Origin: HGM05232 sp036661515
GTDB lineage: Bacteria; Bacteroidota; Bacteroidia; Bacteroidales; Muribaculaceae
Reading direction: 5' to 3'
Length of the DNA stretch: 28,836 bases
NCBI GenBank assembly: GCA_036661515.1
Contig: JAVWYO010000020.1
Coordinates: forward strand, 1 to 28,836
Every line of letters begins with the position of its first letter. Within the stretch, counting starts at the first letter, position 1. This document shows, one piece after another, positions 1-9,135 of this stretch. The translations under genes were made by a program, and so were the position numbers. The notes below the pieces were generated by a model. The model had not been told where the DNA came from and did no database searches. It was given only the letters and a program-made list of their open reading frames with translations.

Positions 1-1092
1 GAGGGTGCTTATATGACAAAGCATAATGGTAAATATTATTTGCAATATGGTGCGCCAGGAACTGAATTTAAAGTTTATGCCGATGGCGTGTATGTAGGTG
101 ATTCACCATTAGGCCCTTTTACCTACCAAAAGCATAATCCTATGAGCTACAAGCCAGGTGGGTATGTTCAAGGGTCGGGGCACGGAGGCACATTTGCCGA
201 CGTTAATGGAAATTATTGGCATGTGAGTACGTGTATGTTATCAATTAAGTATAAATTTGAGCGTAGAATAGGAATTTATCCAACGGCATTTGACAAAGAT
301 GGAATAATGTATTCTTCGTCGGCATTTGGCGATTATCCTACTTATTCTGCCTTAAATGATATAAAAAATCCAGAAAAGCGATTTGCTAATTGGATGTTGC
401 TTTCATATAAAAAGAATGTAGAGGCATCAACAACTGATAGTATTTACAATGTAAATAATGTTTGTGATGAGAGTATGCGTAGCTACTGGGCAGCAAAGAG
501 TGGCGGCAAAGATGAATGGCTAAAAATGGATCTTGGAGAAGTGAAGACGGTGCGTGCAGTGCAGATAAATTATTATGAGCATAATGCTACACAATATAAT
601 AGAGCAAGTGATTTATACTATCAATATAGAATTTATCATTCATTAGATGGCAAAAATTGGGAACTTGTAATAGACAAGAGCGATAATGATAAAGATGTGC
701 CTCACGACTATGTTGAACTTGCCGAACCATTGCGCACTCGCTATCTTAAATTTGAAAATTTGCATGTTGCATCAGGCGATTTGGCTATATCAGGATTTAG
801 AGTATTTGGTAATGCTGATGGCAAGATACCAAGTGAGGTAAAGAAATTTAAGGTAAAGCGAGATAGCAAAGATAGTAGAAACGCAATGTTGTCGTGGAAT
901 GGTGTTGCTGGTGCTTATGGATATAATATTTATTATGGTATAGAGCCAGATAAAATGTATAATTCAATAACCGTTCTTAGTGAAACCAGCTATGACATGC
1001 GAGGATTAGATAAAGATACAACTTATTATTTTACAATAGAGGCTTTGAATGAAACGGGCTGTTCCGGTAAGACAAAGACTATTAAACAATAA
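1..1092 (+). CDS. GH43-like glycoside hydrolase, C-terminal part, with discoidin (F5/8 type C) and FN3 domains (5' end outside window)
   Basis: The frame is open from base 1 and an internal ATG at 13 is not the true start, so the gene begins upstream of the window. The first residues (EGAYMTKHNGKYYL) resemble the GH43 strand that carries the catalytic acid Glu, which would make the first codon of the window that Glu. The following GSGHGGTF fits the GH43 active-site histidine region. Counting from the Met at 13, a discoidin-like domain spans about residues 135-268 (it begins near KNVEAST and ends near GFRVFG) and an FN3 domain about 272-355. The protein is probably exported and acts on arabinose-, xylose- or galactose-containing glycans, with the added domains binding carbohydrate. 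It lies 8 bp upstream of the GH144 gene, in the same apparent operon. The GH43 call rests on the C-terminal part of the blade domain only; the subfamily and substrate are unknown. Confidence 0.75.
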   Translation, partial: EGAYMTKHNGKYYLQYGAPGTEFKVYADGVYVGDSPLGPFTYQKHNPMSYKPGGYVQGSGHGGTFADVNGNYWHVSTCMLSIKYKFERRIGIYPTAFDKDGIMYSSSAFGDYPTYSALNDIKNPEKRFANWMLLSYKKNVEASTTDSIYNVNNVCDESMRSYWAAKSGGKDEWLKMDLGEVKTVRAVQINYYEHNATQYNRASDLYYQYRIYHSLDGKNWELVIDKSDNDKDVPHDYVELAEPLRTRYLKFENLHVASGDLAISGFRVFGNADGKIPSEVKKFKVKRDSKDSRNAMLSWNGVAGAYGYNIYYGIEPDKMYNSITVLSETSYDMRGLDKDTTYYFTIEALNETGCSGKTKTIKQ

Positions 1093-1100
1093 ATCATATT

Positions 1101-2450
1101 ATGAAATTAAAATCTATAATAGGAATCGTAATTCCTTTATTGCTTAGTTGCACAGCAACTGGCACCGAAATAGAACATGGTGGTGGCATTAATAGTCGCC
1201 CAGCTAAGTTTGCAAATGATAATGAGATGCTTGATTACATTCAAAAGGTGCATTTCAATTATATGTGGGATGGTGCCGAAGAAGTGTCGGGGCTTGCTCC
1301 AGAGCGCATTCATCTGGATAATATATATCCAGAGAATGACTCTAAAGTTGTGACGATTGGGGGTAGCGGATTTGGCGTTGCTGGATTGCTTGTTGCTATC
1401 GATCGTGGATTTGTGTCGCGAGAAGAGGGTGTGAAGCGTTTAACAAAAATAGCTGATTATCTTACTCGTGCCGATCGTTTTCATGGCGTGTGGCCACATT
1501 GGCTTGATGGGCCTACAGGAAAAGTGAAACCATTTGGCACCAAAGATAATGGTGGTGACTTGGTGGAGAGTTGTTTTATGATGCAGAGTTTGCTGTGTGT
1601 GCGTCAGTATTTCATGAATGGCAACGCAGAGGAGAAGGCACTTGCCAATAAAGTTGACAAGTTGTGGAGAGAAATGGAATTTGACTGGTATCAAAATGGT
1701 AAAGATGTAATATATTGGCATTGGTCGCCAAGTTATGGCTGGGAAATGAATTTCCCTTTGGAAGGTTATAACGAAACAATGATTGTATATATCCTTGCAG
1801 CAGCTTCGCCAACACACACTGTTGCGGCATCGGCTTATCATAATGGCTGGGCTCGCGGAGGAAATATTAAGAGTAATGCAAAACCTTATGGCTATGCGCT
1901 CGAATTAAAGCATAATGGGGCTGAGGAATTTGGTGGGCCATTATTTTGGGCTCAATATTCATGGATAGGATTAGACCCACGTAATTTGAAAGATAAATAT
2001 GCCAACTATTGGAATGTTACACGTAATCATGTAATGGCAAACTATAAATATTGTGTTACAAACCCTAAAGGATTTAAAGGATATGGCGATAATTGTTGGG
2101 GGTTGACGGCAAGTTATAGTGTAAAAGGATATAATGCACATTTTCCAGGAAATGACCATGGTGTGATAACACCTACGGCAGCTCTATCGAGCTTTCCATA
2201 TTCACCAAAGGAATCGATGTCAGCGTTAAAGCATTTTTATTTTGATAAAGGCGCATGGATATGGGGCAAATATGGATTTTATGATGCTTTTTCTGATGAA
2301 AGTGCTTGGACTACTCCACGCTATTTAGCAATTGACCAATGCACTATTGCTCCGATGATTGAAAATTATCGTTCAGGATTGCTTTGGAAATTATTTATGA
2401 GTTGTCCAGAGGTTCAGAGTGGATTAACGAAATTAGGATTTACATATTAA
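1101..2450 (+). CDS. GH144-type glucanase (putative endo-beta-1,2-glucanase), exported lipoprotein
   Basis: A 449-residue protein whose start (MKLKSIIGIVIPLLLSCTAT) has a lipobox LLSC, so it is probably a lipoprotein. The body looks like the glycoamylase-like (alpha/alpha)6 fold of family GH144: an N-terminal helix with FNYMWDGAEEVSGLAPER, then GGSGFGVAGLLVAIDRG, a Trp-rich stretch near WHWSPSYGWEMNFPLEGYNE, and a late GDNCWGLTAS. The length fits GH144. Characterised members hydrolyse beta-1,2-glucan, either endolytically or releasing sophorose. The next gene is a GH3 beta-glucosidase 13 bp away, the pairing known from Bacteroidota beta-1,2-glucan loci. The family call is strong by sequence pattern; beta-1,2 specificity is inferred from family and neighbour, and the related families GH162 and GH189 are alternatives. 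No catalytic residue was assigned. Confidence 0.8.
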   Translation: MKLKSIIGIVIPLLLSCTATGTEIEHGGGINSRPAKFANDNEMLDYIQKVHFNYMWDGAEEVSGLAPERIHLDNIYPENDSKVVTIGGSGFGVAGLLVAIDRGFVSREEGVKRLTKIADYLTRADRFHGVWPHWLDGPTGKVKPFGTKDNGGDLVESCFMMQSLLCVRQYFMNGNAEEKALANKVDKLWREMEFDWYQNGKDVIYWHWSPSYGWEMNFPLEGYNETMIVYILAAASPTHTVAASAYHNGWARGGNIKSNAKPYGYALELKHNGAEEFGGPLFWAQYSWIGLDPRNLKDKYANYWNVTRNHVMANYKYCVTNPKGFKGYGDNCWGLTASYSVKGYNAHFPGNDHGVITPTAALSSFPYSPKESMSALKHFYFDKGAWIWGKYGFYDAFSDESAWTTPRYLAIDQCTIAPMIENYRSGLLWKLFMSCPEVQSGLTKLGFTY

Positions 2451-2463
2451 AATACTCAATACA

Positions 2464-4755
2464 ATGAAAAAAATATTTATTTTAGTGGCAGTTGCGGCTC
2501 TTTCGTTATCGGCAGGGGCTAAGTCACAAAAGGCTCCAAAGACTATTGCACCAATAGATGAGTTCGTCAGTACTCTAATGAGCAAGATGACCATAGAGGA
2601 AAAAATAGGTCAGCTTAACTTGCCAGTTACGGGAGATATTGTAACAGGACAAGCTAAAAGTAGTGACATCGCTGCAAAAATCAAACGTGGTGAGGTTGGC
2701 GGACTTTTCAATCTAAAAGGGGTTGATAAAATCAAAGAAGTTCAAAAAATGGCTGTTGAAAATAGCCGATTACATATACCATTACTATTTGGAATGGATG
2801 TAATTCATGGATATGAAACGGTGTTCCCTATACCGTTAGCATTATCTTGCTCATGGGATATGCCAGGAATAGAAAAGTCAGCTCGTATTGCGGCTACTGA
2901 GGCAAGTGCCGATGGTATCTGCTGGACGTTTAGCCCTATGGTTGATATTTGCCATGACGCACGCTGGGGACGTATCGCAGAAGGTAGTGGCGAAGATCCA
3001 TTCTTGGGTGCTGAGATAGCAAAAGCTATGGTTATTGGCTATCAAGGTAAAAATATGAGTGGTAAAGATGAGATTATGGCTTGTGTAAAGCACTTTGCTC
3101 TATATGGTGCAGGTGAAGCAGGGCGTGATTATAATACCGTTGATATGAGCCATAATAGAATGTATAATGAATATTTCTTACCATATAAAGCTGGTGTAGA
3201 AGCTGGTGCAGGGAGTATAATGGCATCTTTTAATGAGATAGATGGTGTTCCTGCAACTGGGAATAAATGGCTACTCACAAATGTACTTAGAGACCAATGG
3301 AAGTTTAATGGATTTGTGGTTACCGATTTTACTGGAATTATGGAGATGACTCATCATGGAGTTGGTAATTTGCAACAAGTATCGGCTCAATCATTGCAAG
3401 CTGGAACCGACATGGATATGGTTAGTGATGGTTTTTTAGGCACTTTGCAAAAATCTCTTAAAGAAGGAAAAGTAACAGAAGAGGATATAAATAAGGCTTG
3501 CCGTAGAATTTTAGAGGCAAAATATAAGCTTGGTCTATTTGCTGACCCTTATAAATATTGTGATTTAAAACGTCCAGCAAAGGAGGTTTATACCGATGCT
3601 AATCGTGCTGAAGCTCGTAAGATGGCAACTAAGAGTTTTGTGCTATTGAAAAATGAAGGCAATGTATTGCCATTAGCAAAAAAGGGCACAATAGCGGTTG
3701 TAGGACCATTAGCTAATAGTGCATCAAATATGCCTGGTACATGGAGTGTAGCTGCAAATTTCTCTCGTTATTCTACATTGGTAGAAGGATTGAAAAAATC
3801 AGTTGGCGAAAAGGCTAATATATTATATGCAAAAGGTAGTAATTTAATGAACGACTCGATTTATGAAAAGAATGCTACAATGTTTGGTCGCACATTAAAT
3901 CGAGATAATAGCTCAGCTGAATCGATGATTGAAGAGGCTTTAGCTGTAGCCAATAAGGCTGATGTAATTGTTGCAGCAGTAGGTGAAAGTTCTGAAATGT
4001 CGGGTGAGTCAAGTTGCCGTACAAATTTAGAGATGCCCGATGCTCAACGTACATTACTTGAAGCGTTGGTAAAGACCGGGAAACCTGTTGTAGTTGTATT
4101 ATTTTCAGGTCGCCCTGTAATCCTCAATTGGGAGAATGCTAATGTGCCTGCAATATTGAATGTGTGGTTTGGTGGTAGTGAAGCGGCTGACGCAATTGGT
4201 GATGTTATTTTTGGTGATGTCAATCCAAGTGGAAAACTGTCTACTTCATTCCCTCAGTCAGTGGGTCAGTTGCCATATTCATATAGTCATAAAAATACGG
4301 GTCGACCAATAGCCGATACCAGTAAATTCCAAAAATTTACAAGCAATTATCTTGACGTAACTAATAATCCTCTTTATCCTTTTGGATATGGATTAAGTTA
4401 CACCACATTTGAATATAGTGATATTGCTTTAAGTTCTAAGCAATTAGACCAAAATGGCACAATTACTGCTACTGTTACATTGACAAATTCAGGCAAATAT
4501 GATGGTACTGAAGTGGTACAATTATATATACGTGATTTAGTTGGTAGTATTACACGTCCTACTAAAGAATTAAAAGGATTCCAACGTATATCATTGAAGG
4601 CTGGCGAAAGCACACAGGTGTCTTTTTCTATTACTCCAGAATTGCTAAAATTTTATAATTATGAAAATAAATTTGTGAATGAAATAGGCGATTTTGAAGT
4701 AATGATTGGTGGCAATAGCCGTGATGTCAAGGTAAATAATTTTGAACTAAAATAA
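2464..4755 (+). CDS. GH3 beta-glucosidase (BglX-like), periplasmic
   Basis: A 763-residue protein with a signal peptide of about 19 residues ending SAGAKS. The order of domains is the full GH3 set: an (alpha/beta)8 domain to about residue 360, an alpha/beta sandwich to about 640, and a C-terminal FN3-like domain (about 670-755). The likely catalytic nucleophile is D288 in FNGFVVTDFTGI. The likely acid/base is E515 in SSEMSGESSCR. Other family marks are KHFALYGAGEAGRDYN and YPFGYGLSYTTFEY. It should remove terminal beta-linked glucose from oligosaccharides in the periplasm. Next to the GH144 enzyme it is probably the exo-acting partner that takes sophoro-oligosaccharides to glucose. The family is secure; linkage preference is inferred. 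Confidence 0.92.
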   Translation: MKKIFILVAVAALSLSAGAKSQKAPKTIAPIDEFVSTLMSKMTIEEKIGQLNLPVTGDIVTGQAKSSDIAAKIKRGEVGGLFNLKGVDKIKEVQKMAVENSRLHIPLLFGMDVIHGYETVFPIPLALSCSWDMPGIEKSARIAATEASADGICWTFSPMVDICHDARWGRIAEGSGEDPFLGAEIAKAMVIGYQGKNMSGKDEIMACVKHFALYGAGEAGRDYNTVDMSHNRMYNEYFLPYKAGVEAGAGSIMASFNEIDGVPATGNKWLLTNVLRDQWKFNGFVVTDFTGIMEMTHHGVGNLQQVSAQSLQAGTDMDMVSDGFLGTLQKSLKEGKVTEEDINKACRRILEAKYKLGLFADPYKYCDLKRPAKEVYTDANRAEARKMATKSFVLLKNEGNVLPLAKKGTIAVVGPLANSASNMPGTWSVAANFSRYSTLVEGLKKSVGEKANILYAKGSNLMNDSIYEKNATMFGRTLNRDNSSAESMIEEALAVANKADVIVAAVGESSEMSGESSCRTNLEMPDAQRTLLEALVKTGKPVVVVLFSGRPVILNWENANVPAILNVWFGGSEAADAIGDVIFGDVNPSGKLSTSFPQSVGQLPYSYSHKNTGRPIADTSKFQKFTSNYLDVTNNPLYPFGYGLSYTTFEYSDIALSSKQLDQNGTITATVTLTNSGKYDGTEVVQLYIRDLVGSITRPTKELKGFQRISLKAGESTQVSFSITPELLKFYNYENKFVNEIGDFEVMIGGNSRDVKVNNFELK

Positions 4756-4766
4756 AACACAAAATA

Positions 4767-5642
4767 ATGAAGCGACTATTAGGACTATTATTGATAGCGT
4801 TAATTAGTTGTTCTTGTTATGCTAAGAAATCAACCACATTGGTGCTAAGCACTTATAATCTTAGGTGCGACACCGATGTGGATATAGCAAGAGGCGATGA
4901 ATGGAATAAGCGTAAACCTTATGTCAAGGGACTTATACAATTTCATGGGTTTGATATTTTTGGCACACAAGAGCTTAGGCTAAATCAAATTGATGATATG
5001 CTTGCAATGATGCCCGAATATTCTTACGTTGGTGCTGGACGTGACGATGGCAAAAAGGCTGGCGAACATGTTGCAATATTTTATCGCACTGATAAATTTG
5101 AACTCGTTGATTCTGGGAGTTTTTGGCTTGCCGAAGATGAAACGAAGCCTGTTAGAGGCTGGGACGCAGCATATACAAGAATATGCACATGGGGCGAGTT
5201 TAAAGTGAAAGAGACGGGATTTAAATTTGTGTATTTTAATGTGCATTTAGATAATGAAGGAGCAATTGCTCGTCAAGAAAGTGCAAAACTCATTATGGCT
5301 AAGATGAATGCTCTTTCACCTACACTACCTGCAATAATGGCTGGCGATTTTAATGTGAATGAAAGTTCTGAACTATATAAGACATTGAGTAAGAGTACTA
5401 AGCTATTTGATTCACGTAAGATGGCAGATATGGTATATTGCAATAATGTTTCATATAACGATTTTAATCCTGCTGGAGCTAATGAGGGTATTCTTGATTA
5501 TGTGTTTTTATCTAAAGACTTTAGAGTAAAAAAATATGGATTATTGACTGATGTATATCGCACAATAGAAGCATCGGGAGAGGCTAAAGCTCGCACTCCA
5601 TCTGACCATTTTCCAATTATGCTAATATTAGAGACTAAATGA
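4767..5642 (+). CDS. Endonuclease/exonuclease/phosphatase (EEP) family metal-dependent hydrolase, exported (EEP copy 1)
   Basis: A 291-residue EEP-fold enzyme with the complete metal and catalytic set: N31 in STYNLR, E69 in GTQEL, H160 in FNVHLD, D194 and N196 in AGDFN, and D280-H281 in PSDHFP. The fold cleaves phosphomono- or phosphodiesters with Mg2+. The N-terminus (MKRLLGLLLIALISCSCYA) contains a possible lipobox LISC (C15) but could also be cut as an ordinary signal peptide after CYA. It differs from the three EEP proteins at 14477-19170: it is longer between motifs and has DEWNKRKPYV after the first motif, as in the common sugar-locus EEP group. Its stop codon overlaps the next start (ATGA at 5639-5642), so the two are translationally coupled. 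Fold and export are clear; the substrate is unknown. Confidence 0.88.
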   Translation: MKRLLGLLLIALISCSCYAKKSTTLVLSTYNLRCDTDVDIARGDEWNKRKPYVKGLIQFHGFDIFGTQELRLNQIDDMLAMMPEYSYVGAGRDDGKKAGEHVAIFYRTDKFELVDSGSFWLAEDETKPVRGWDAAYTRICTWGEFKVKETGFKFVYFNVHLDNEGAIARQESAKLIMAKMNALSPTLPAIMAGDFNVNESSELYKTLSKSTKLFDSRKMADMVYCNNVSYNDFNPAGANEGILDYVFLSKDFRVKKYGLLTDVYRTIEASGEAKARTPSDHFPIMLILETK

Positions 5643-7195
5643 AGATGATGAATAGGTTTATAAAATATTTTTTGATTATTATACTTGCGCTTATGCCAGT
5701 GATGGGTGTAGCGCAAGTAAATGATTTGCCTCGCTCAACGCCAGAACGTGAGGGCGTTAAGTCGAGCACAATAAGCAAAATGCTTGATGTGCTTAGTGGT
5801 ATTCCCAACACTGAGATACATCATGTTATGGTAGTAAGGCACGGAAAAGTTATTGCTGAATATCACCCTGCTCCATATAAGCCTGAATATAGACACACGC
5901 TTTACTCTTGTAGTAAGACATTTGTGTCAATGGCTATTGGTATTGCTATCGGTGAGAATAAATTGAAATTGACCGATAGAGTAGCTTCCTTTTTTCCCGA
6001 ACAATTACCCGACACTATATCACAAAATTTGTCGGAGATGACAGTTAGAAATTTGCTTACTATGACATCAGGCATTGTTCCCGATTGGAATATGCGTAAT
6101 TATGAAAGTAATTGGATAAAATCATATTTGGCAAAACCAGTGATTTGTAAACCAGGCTCAGATTATAAATACGACTCAATGTGTACATTCATGCTGTCGG
6201 CTATATTACAACGAGTGACAGGTATGAAGATGCTCGATTATTTGAAGATTAAATTCTTTACACCAATGAATATAACAGACGTTGGGTGGGAAGAAAGCCC
6301 CGATGGGATTAATACAGGAGGTTGGGGATTGCATTTGCAAAGCGAATCGCTTGCAAAATTAGGAATCCTCATCTTGAACAAAGGAGAGTGGAATGGAAAG
6401 CAATTAGTCCCTAAGCGATGGATAGAAGATGCGTCATCAAAGCAAGTAGATAACACCTATGGTGTAAAAAATGCAAAGATAACAGATAGTAATCAGGGAT
6501 ATGGCTACCAAATGTGGTGTTGTAAATATCCAGGAGCAATTAGGGCTGATGGTGCTTATGGACAATTTGTCGTTATGGTGCCTGATAAAGACATTGTGGT
6601 TGTAATTAATGGAAATTGTATAGGAAATAGCGATGATGAACTTAATGCCGTGTGGGATGTGCTTATGCCAGGTGTCGATGAGAAGCAATACCAAGCTGGT
6701 GGTAAAGAATATAAGTTATTACTCAAGCAATGTGCAAATGCTCGCCTTGAAACGCCAAAAGGGAAAAAGAGCACATCATTGTCAAAATCTATTTTAGGCA
6801 AGACAATCACCTTACAAAAAAATAAGCATAACATCTCAAATCTTAGCATTACGCAAAATGGCGATATCTATGCGCTCACTGTCGAGCAAAACGATGGAGA
6901 AAATTATGTGATACCATTTGACTATAAAAAATGGAGCTATGCTATTTCTCCGGTAAATCCGCCATATTCGGTAAGTGCAATGGCACGGTTTAAAGGAATA
7001 ACAGACCCATATATTGTAGCAGGAGCCTATGCTTGGAGTAGCGACAGCACATTATTGTTAACAGCACATTATCCAAATTGGATAAGCAGTCGGACGTTTT
7101 TGCTAAATTTTCAGAAAGAAGAAGTAAAAATACAAATAAGTGAAAACTTCTCCTTAGACCCTCCAGAGCAAATCATCGGAGCATTAGCAAAATAA
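5639..7195 (+). CDS. Class C beta-lactamase-like serine hydrolase, exported
   Basis: A 518-residue protein with a signal peptide ending near VMGVAQ. The beta-lactamase/DD-peptidase fold shows its active-site motifs: S90-C-S-K93 (SxxK, nucleophile Ser90 and general base Lys93), Y178-D-S180 in place of YxN, and an ADGAYGQF segment where the third motif belongs. The catalytic domain ends near residue 345; the remaining 170 residues resemble the C-terminal lipocalin-like extension of such hydrolases. Members of this fold include esterases, amidases and peptidases, so true beta-lactamase activity is unlikely. Position at the end of a glycan operon, coupled to the EEP gene by ATGA, suggests removal of an acyl or ester decoration. 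A terminator follows at 7220. Fold secure, substrate inferred. Confidence 0.85.
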   Translation: MKMMNRFIKYFLIIILALMPVMGVAQVNDLPRSTPEREGVKSSTISKMLDVLSGIPNTEIHHVMVVRHGKVIAEYHPAPYKPEYRHTLYSCSKTFVSMAIGIAIGENKLKLTDRVASFFPEQLPDTISQNLSEMTVRNLLTMTSGIVPDWNMRNYESNWIKSYLAKPVICKPGSDYKYDSMCTFMLSAILQRVTGMKMLDYLKIKFFTPMNITDVGWEESPDGINTGGWGLHLQSESLAKLGILILNKGEWNGKQLVPKRWIEDASSKQVDNTYGVKNAKITDSNQGYGYQMWCCKYPGAIRADGAYGQFVVMVPDKDIVVVINGNCIGNSDDELNAVWDVLMPGVDEKQYQAGGKEYKLLLKQCANARLETPKGKKSTSLSKSILGKTITLQKNKHNISNLSITQNGDIYALTVEQNDGENYVIPFDYKKWSYAISPVNPPYSVSAMARFKGITDPYIVAGAYAWSSDSTLLLTAHYPNWISSRTFLLNFQKEEVKIQISENFSLDPPEQIIGALAK

Positions 7196-7219
7196 CCGCG
7201 CCCTCCCTCCAATCAAAAT

Positions 7220-7263
7220 AAAGCCCATTGAATTAATAGATTATTTAGTTCAATGGCTTTTTT
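7220..7263 (+). terminator. Rho-independent terminator after the first enzyme operon
   Basis: The arms 7220-7232 and 7249-7260 pair over 12 bp with one bulged C (AAAGCC-ATTGAA with TTCAATGGCTTT), a 16-base loop, and a T run at 7258-7263. It lies 24 bases after the serine hydrolase stop and separates that operon from the sigma factor gene. An A-rich left flank might allow weak function in the other direction. Confidence 0.8.
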
Positions 7264-7531
7264 AATCTATATAATGCCTTAATTAAGCAGATATTTATAA
7301 AAGAACGATATGTTTTATGGTCAATGTTTTTAGGCTAAATAAACTAAATCTATGGAAAATTGTTTGCATATCTCAAGAAAATTGCTGAATATTGTACCAG
7401 GTTATATATCGAATAATAAAAATATATATTTATATATTGGCGTATAAACTGCATGCGCAAATTATCGATAGTCATTTTCGTAATAATTTAATCCTGTCAA
7501 TACAGGTAAAAATTTGATTTGATAAAACACT
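7264..7531. other. Intergenic leader between terminator and sigma factor gene
   Basis: About 270 bases of very AT-rich non-coding DNA; the full gap between coding regions is 7196-7531. It must carry the promoter for the sigma/anti-sigma genes, but I see no exact Bacteroidota -7 element (TAnnTTTG) with a -33 TTTG at proper spacing; near misses such as TATGTTTT around 7309 are not convincing. A short perfect inverted repeat CCTGT-CAAT-ACAGG lies at 7493-7506, 25 bases before the start codon, and could be a small operator or chance. No open frame of useful length and no RNA gene is apparent. Confidence 0.5.
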
Positions 7532-8083
7532 ATGGGTGATAACTTATTAGTTAATCAGCTTAGACAAGGAAATCAATTAGCATTCACAGCTCTTTATAAG
7601 ATGTATGCGAACCAGGCATTTATGCTGTCGTTCAAATATCTCTGTAATAAAGCGCTGGCGGAAGATGCTGTGCAAAATTTATTTATGAAAATATGGCTAA
7701 AACGAGGAGAGATTGACGACACTCGCCCATTTAACCACTATCTTTTTACTATATTAAAGAATGACTTATTAAATATTCTTAGAGACTCAAAGAGTGAAAT
7801 ATTTGTTTTAGATGATTGCCTTGAGATACTTGACTTTATTGATAATGATTCTCTGATAAATGATATAGAGCAAGAACAGACTGAGGTTGTAAAAAAGGCA
7901 TACAATACTTTATCTCCTCAAAGAAGAAAAATATTTTCGTTGAAAATGTCGGGTAAATATACAAACCAAGACATAGCTAATCAACTTAATCTATCAGTAA
8001 ATACTATAAAATTCCAATATAGTCAATCATTAAAGCAAATCAAGAAATTCGTTAGAGAATATTCGATCATGCTATTAATGTAA
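7532..8083 (+). CDS. ECF-type RNA polymerase sigma factor (FecI-like) of the SusCD locus
   Basis: A 183-residue sigma-70 family factor with only regions 2 and 4, the ECF layout. Region 2 spans about residues 10-85, with ALAEDAVQNLFMKIWLKR as the conserved DA(E/V)D-type helix that binds core polymerase and the -10 element. Region 4 spans about 120-172, with NQDIANQLNLSVNTIKFQYS as the helix-turn-helix for the -35 element. No anti-sigma or extra domain is fused. It sits 104 bp upstream of a FecR-type anti-sigma gene and just before a SusC with an STN domain, so it should switch on susC and the genes behind it when the anti-sigma is released. Family and role are well supported by sequence and context. 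Confidence 0.93.
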   Translation: MGDNLLVNQLRQGNQLAFTALYKMYANQAFMLSFKYLCNKALAEDAVQNLFMKIWLKRGEIDDTRPFNHYLFTILKNDLLNILRDSKSEIFVLDDCLEILDFIDNDSLINDIEQEQTEVVKKAYNTLSPQRRKIFSLKMSGKYTNQDIANQLNLSVNTIKFQYSQSLKQIKKFVREYSIMLLM

Positions 8084-8187
8084 CTTTATTCATTCCGATA
8101 AGTAATTTGTACAGAAAAGTAAAAATATCTCAATTTGATATAATACTTTTTTGGGCTAATTGTGTACTATATATAAATGAATGATAA

Positions 8188-9135
8188 ATGACCACAATAA
8201 GTAATAAAAATAATATCGATGAAGATCTTCTAAAAAGCATAGAAGACCACATAGATGAGGATGTTAATAGCCTAATTAAAAACGAGACTATTAATATGGG
8301 TGGTCGTAAAATTCCATGCTTTGATGAATATGGCGTATATTCAAATATACTTAATTCTATCGAGCAAAATAGAAAAAGGCAAAAGAAATACATATTAAGA
8401 TGGGCATGTGTTGCAGCTGTTACCATATTTGCTATAATTAATGGCGCTTATTTTGCTACTCAGTATATTGAAAAAGAGAATGTCTCGTTGCGAGAAATTT
8501 ACTCGCCTAAAGGTGAAAAGCTCGTTGTGTTATTGACTGATGGAAGTAGGGTATGGCTTAATGCTGATTCAAAATTGATATATCCAGAGCAATTTGTAGG
8601 TGATGAAAGAAATGTAGAAATAGAGGGAGAAGCCTATTTTGAAGTAAATAAGAATCCTGATTGTCCATTTATGGTTAAAGTAGATAATATGAAGGTGAAA
8701 GTGACAGGGACAAGCTTCAATATAAGTGCGTATCCAGAAGATAAGGATATTATAACAACTCTTGATGAAGGTAAAATAATGATAGGAGAAGGTAGCAAAA
8801 ATTATTATACATATAAGAGTATGAAGCCTGGTCAAGTCGCAGTATATGATAGGGAAAGTTCCCAATGTATAATTAAAGATTCTGAAAATTATAAAGAATT
8901 ATCATGTTGGAAAGACGACTTATTGACATTTAGAAATACTTCATTAAATGGTGTATTGAATGTCTTATCTCGAACATTTGATGTGACGTTCAAGGTTAAT
9001 AATAAAGATGTGGCAATGTTTACATATAATTTTGTGTGTGATGCAAATGACCTAAGTAATATCTTAGATATAATGACCTCAATCACACCATTATCATATA
9101 AGAAAGTTGGTACAAATCAATATGAAATTAATTAA
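8188..9135 (+). CDS. FecR-family anti-sigma factor
   Basis: A 315-residue inner-membrane protein: a cytosolic N-terminal part (1-67) that would hold the sigma factor, one membrane segment at about 69-90 (YILRWACVAAVTIFAIING), then periplasmic domains. The FecR domain covers about 100-200, with the family pattern LTDGSRVWLNADSKL, EIEGEAYFEV and VKVTGTSFNIS. The last 70 residues match the C-terminal DUF4974-type domain (LNVLSRTFDVTF and onward), which contacts the STN domain of the cognate SusC. The ATG at 8188 is used because an upstream ATG at 8178 is out of frame. It completes the SusC-FecR-ECF sensing chain. Confidence 0.93.
   Translation: MTTISNKNNIDEDLLKSIEDHIDEDVNSLIKNETINMGGRKIPCFDEYGVYSNILNSIEQNRKRQKKYILRWACVAAVTIFAIINGAYFATQYIEKENVSLREIYSPKGEKLVVLLTDGSRVWLNADSKLIYPEQFVGDERNVEIEGEAYFEVNKNPDCPFMVKVDNMKVKVTGTSFNISAYPEDKDIITTLDEGKIMIGEGSKNYYTYKSMKPGQVAVYDRESSQCIIKDSENYKELSCWKDDLLTFRNTSLNGVLNVLSRTFDVTFKVNNKDVAMFTYNFVCDANDLSNILDIMTSITPLSYKKVGTNQYEIN

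Noticed and set aside
1440..1841. Long - strand open frame inside the GH144 gene
   Set aside because: It lies wholly within a well-supported gene and its product has no recognisable domain; the many other - strand frames in the window are of the same kind.
5639..7195. Antibiotic-resistance beta-lactamase
   Set aside because: The SxxK fold is present, but YxN is YDS, the third motif is atypical, a long C-terminal extension exists, and the gene sits in a glycan operon.
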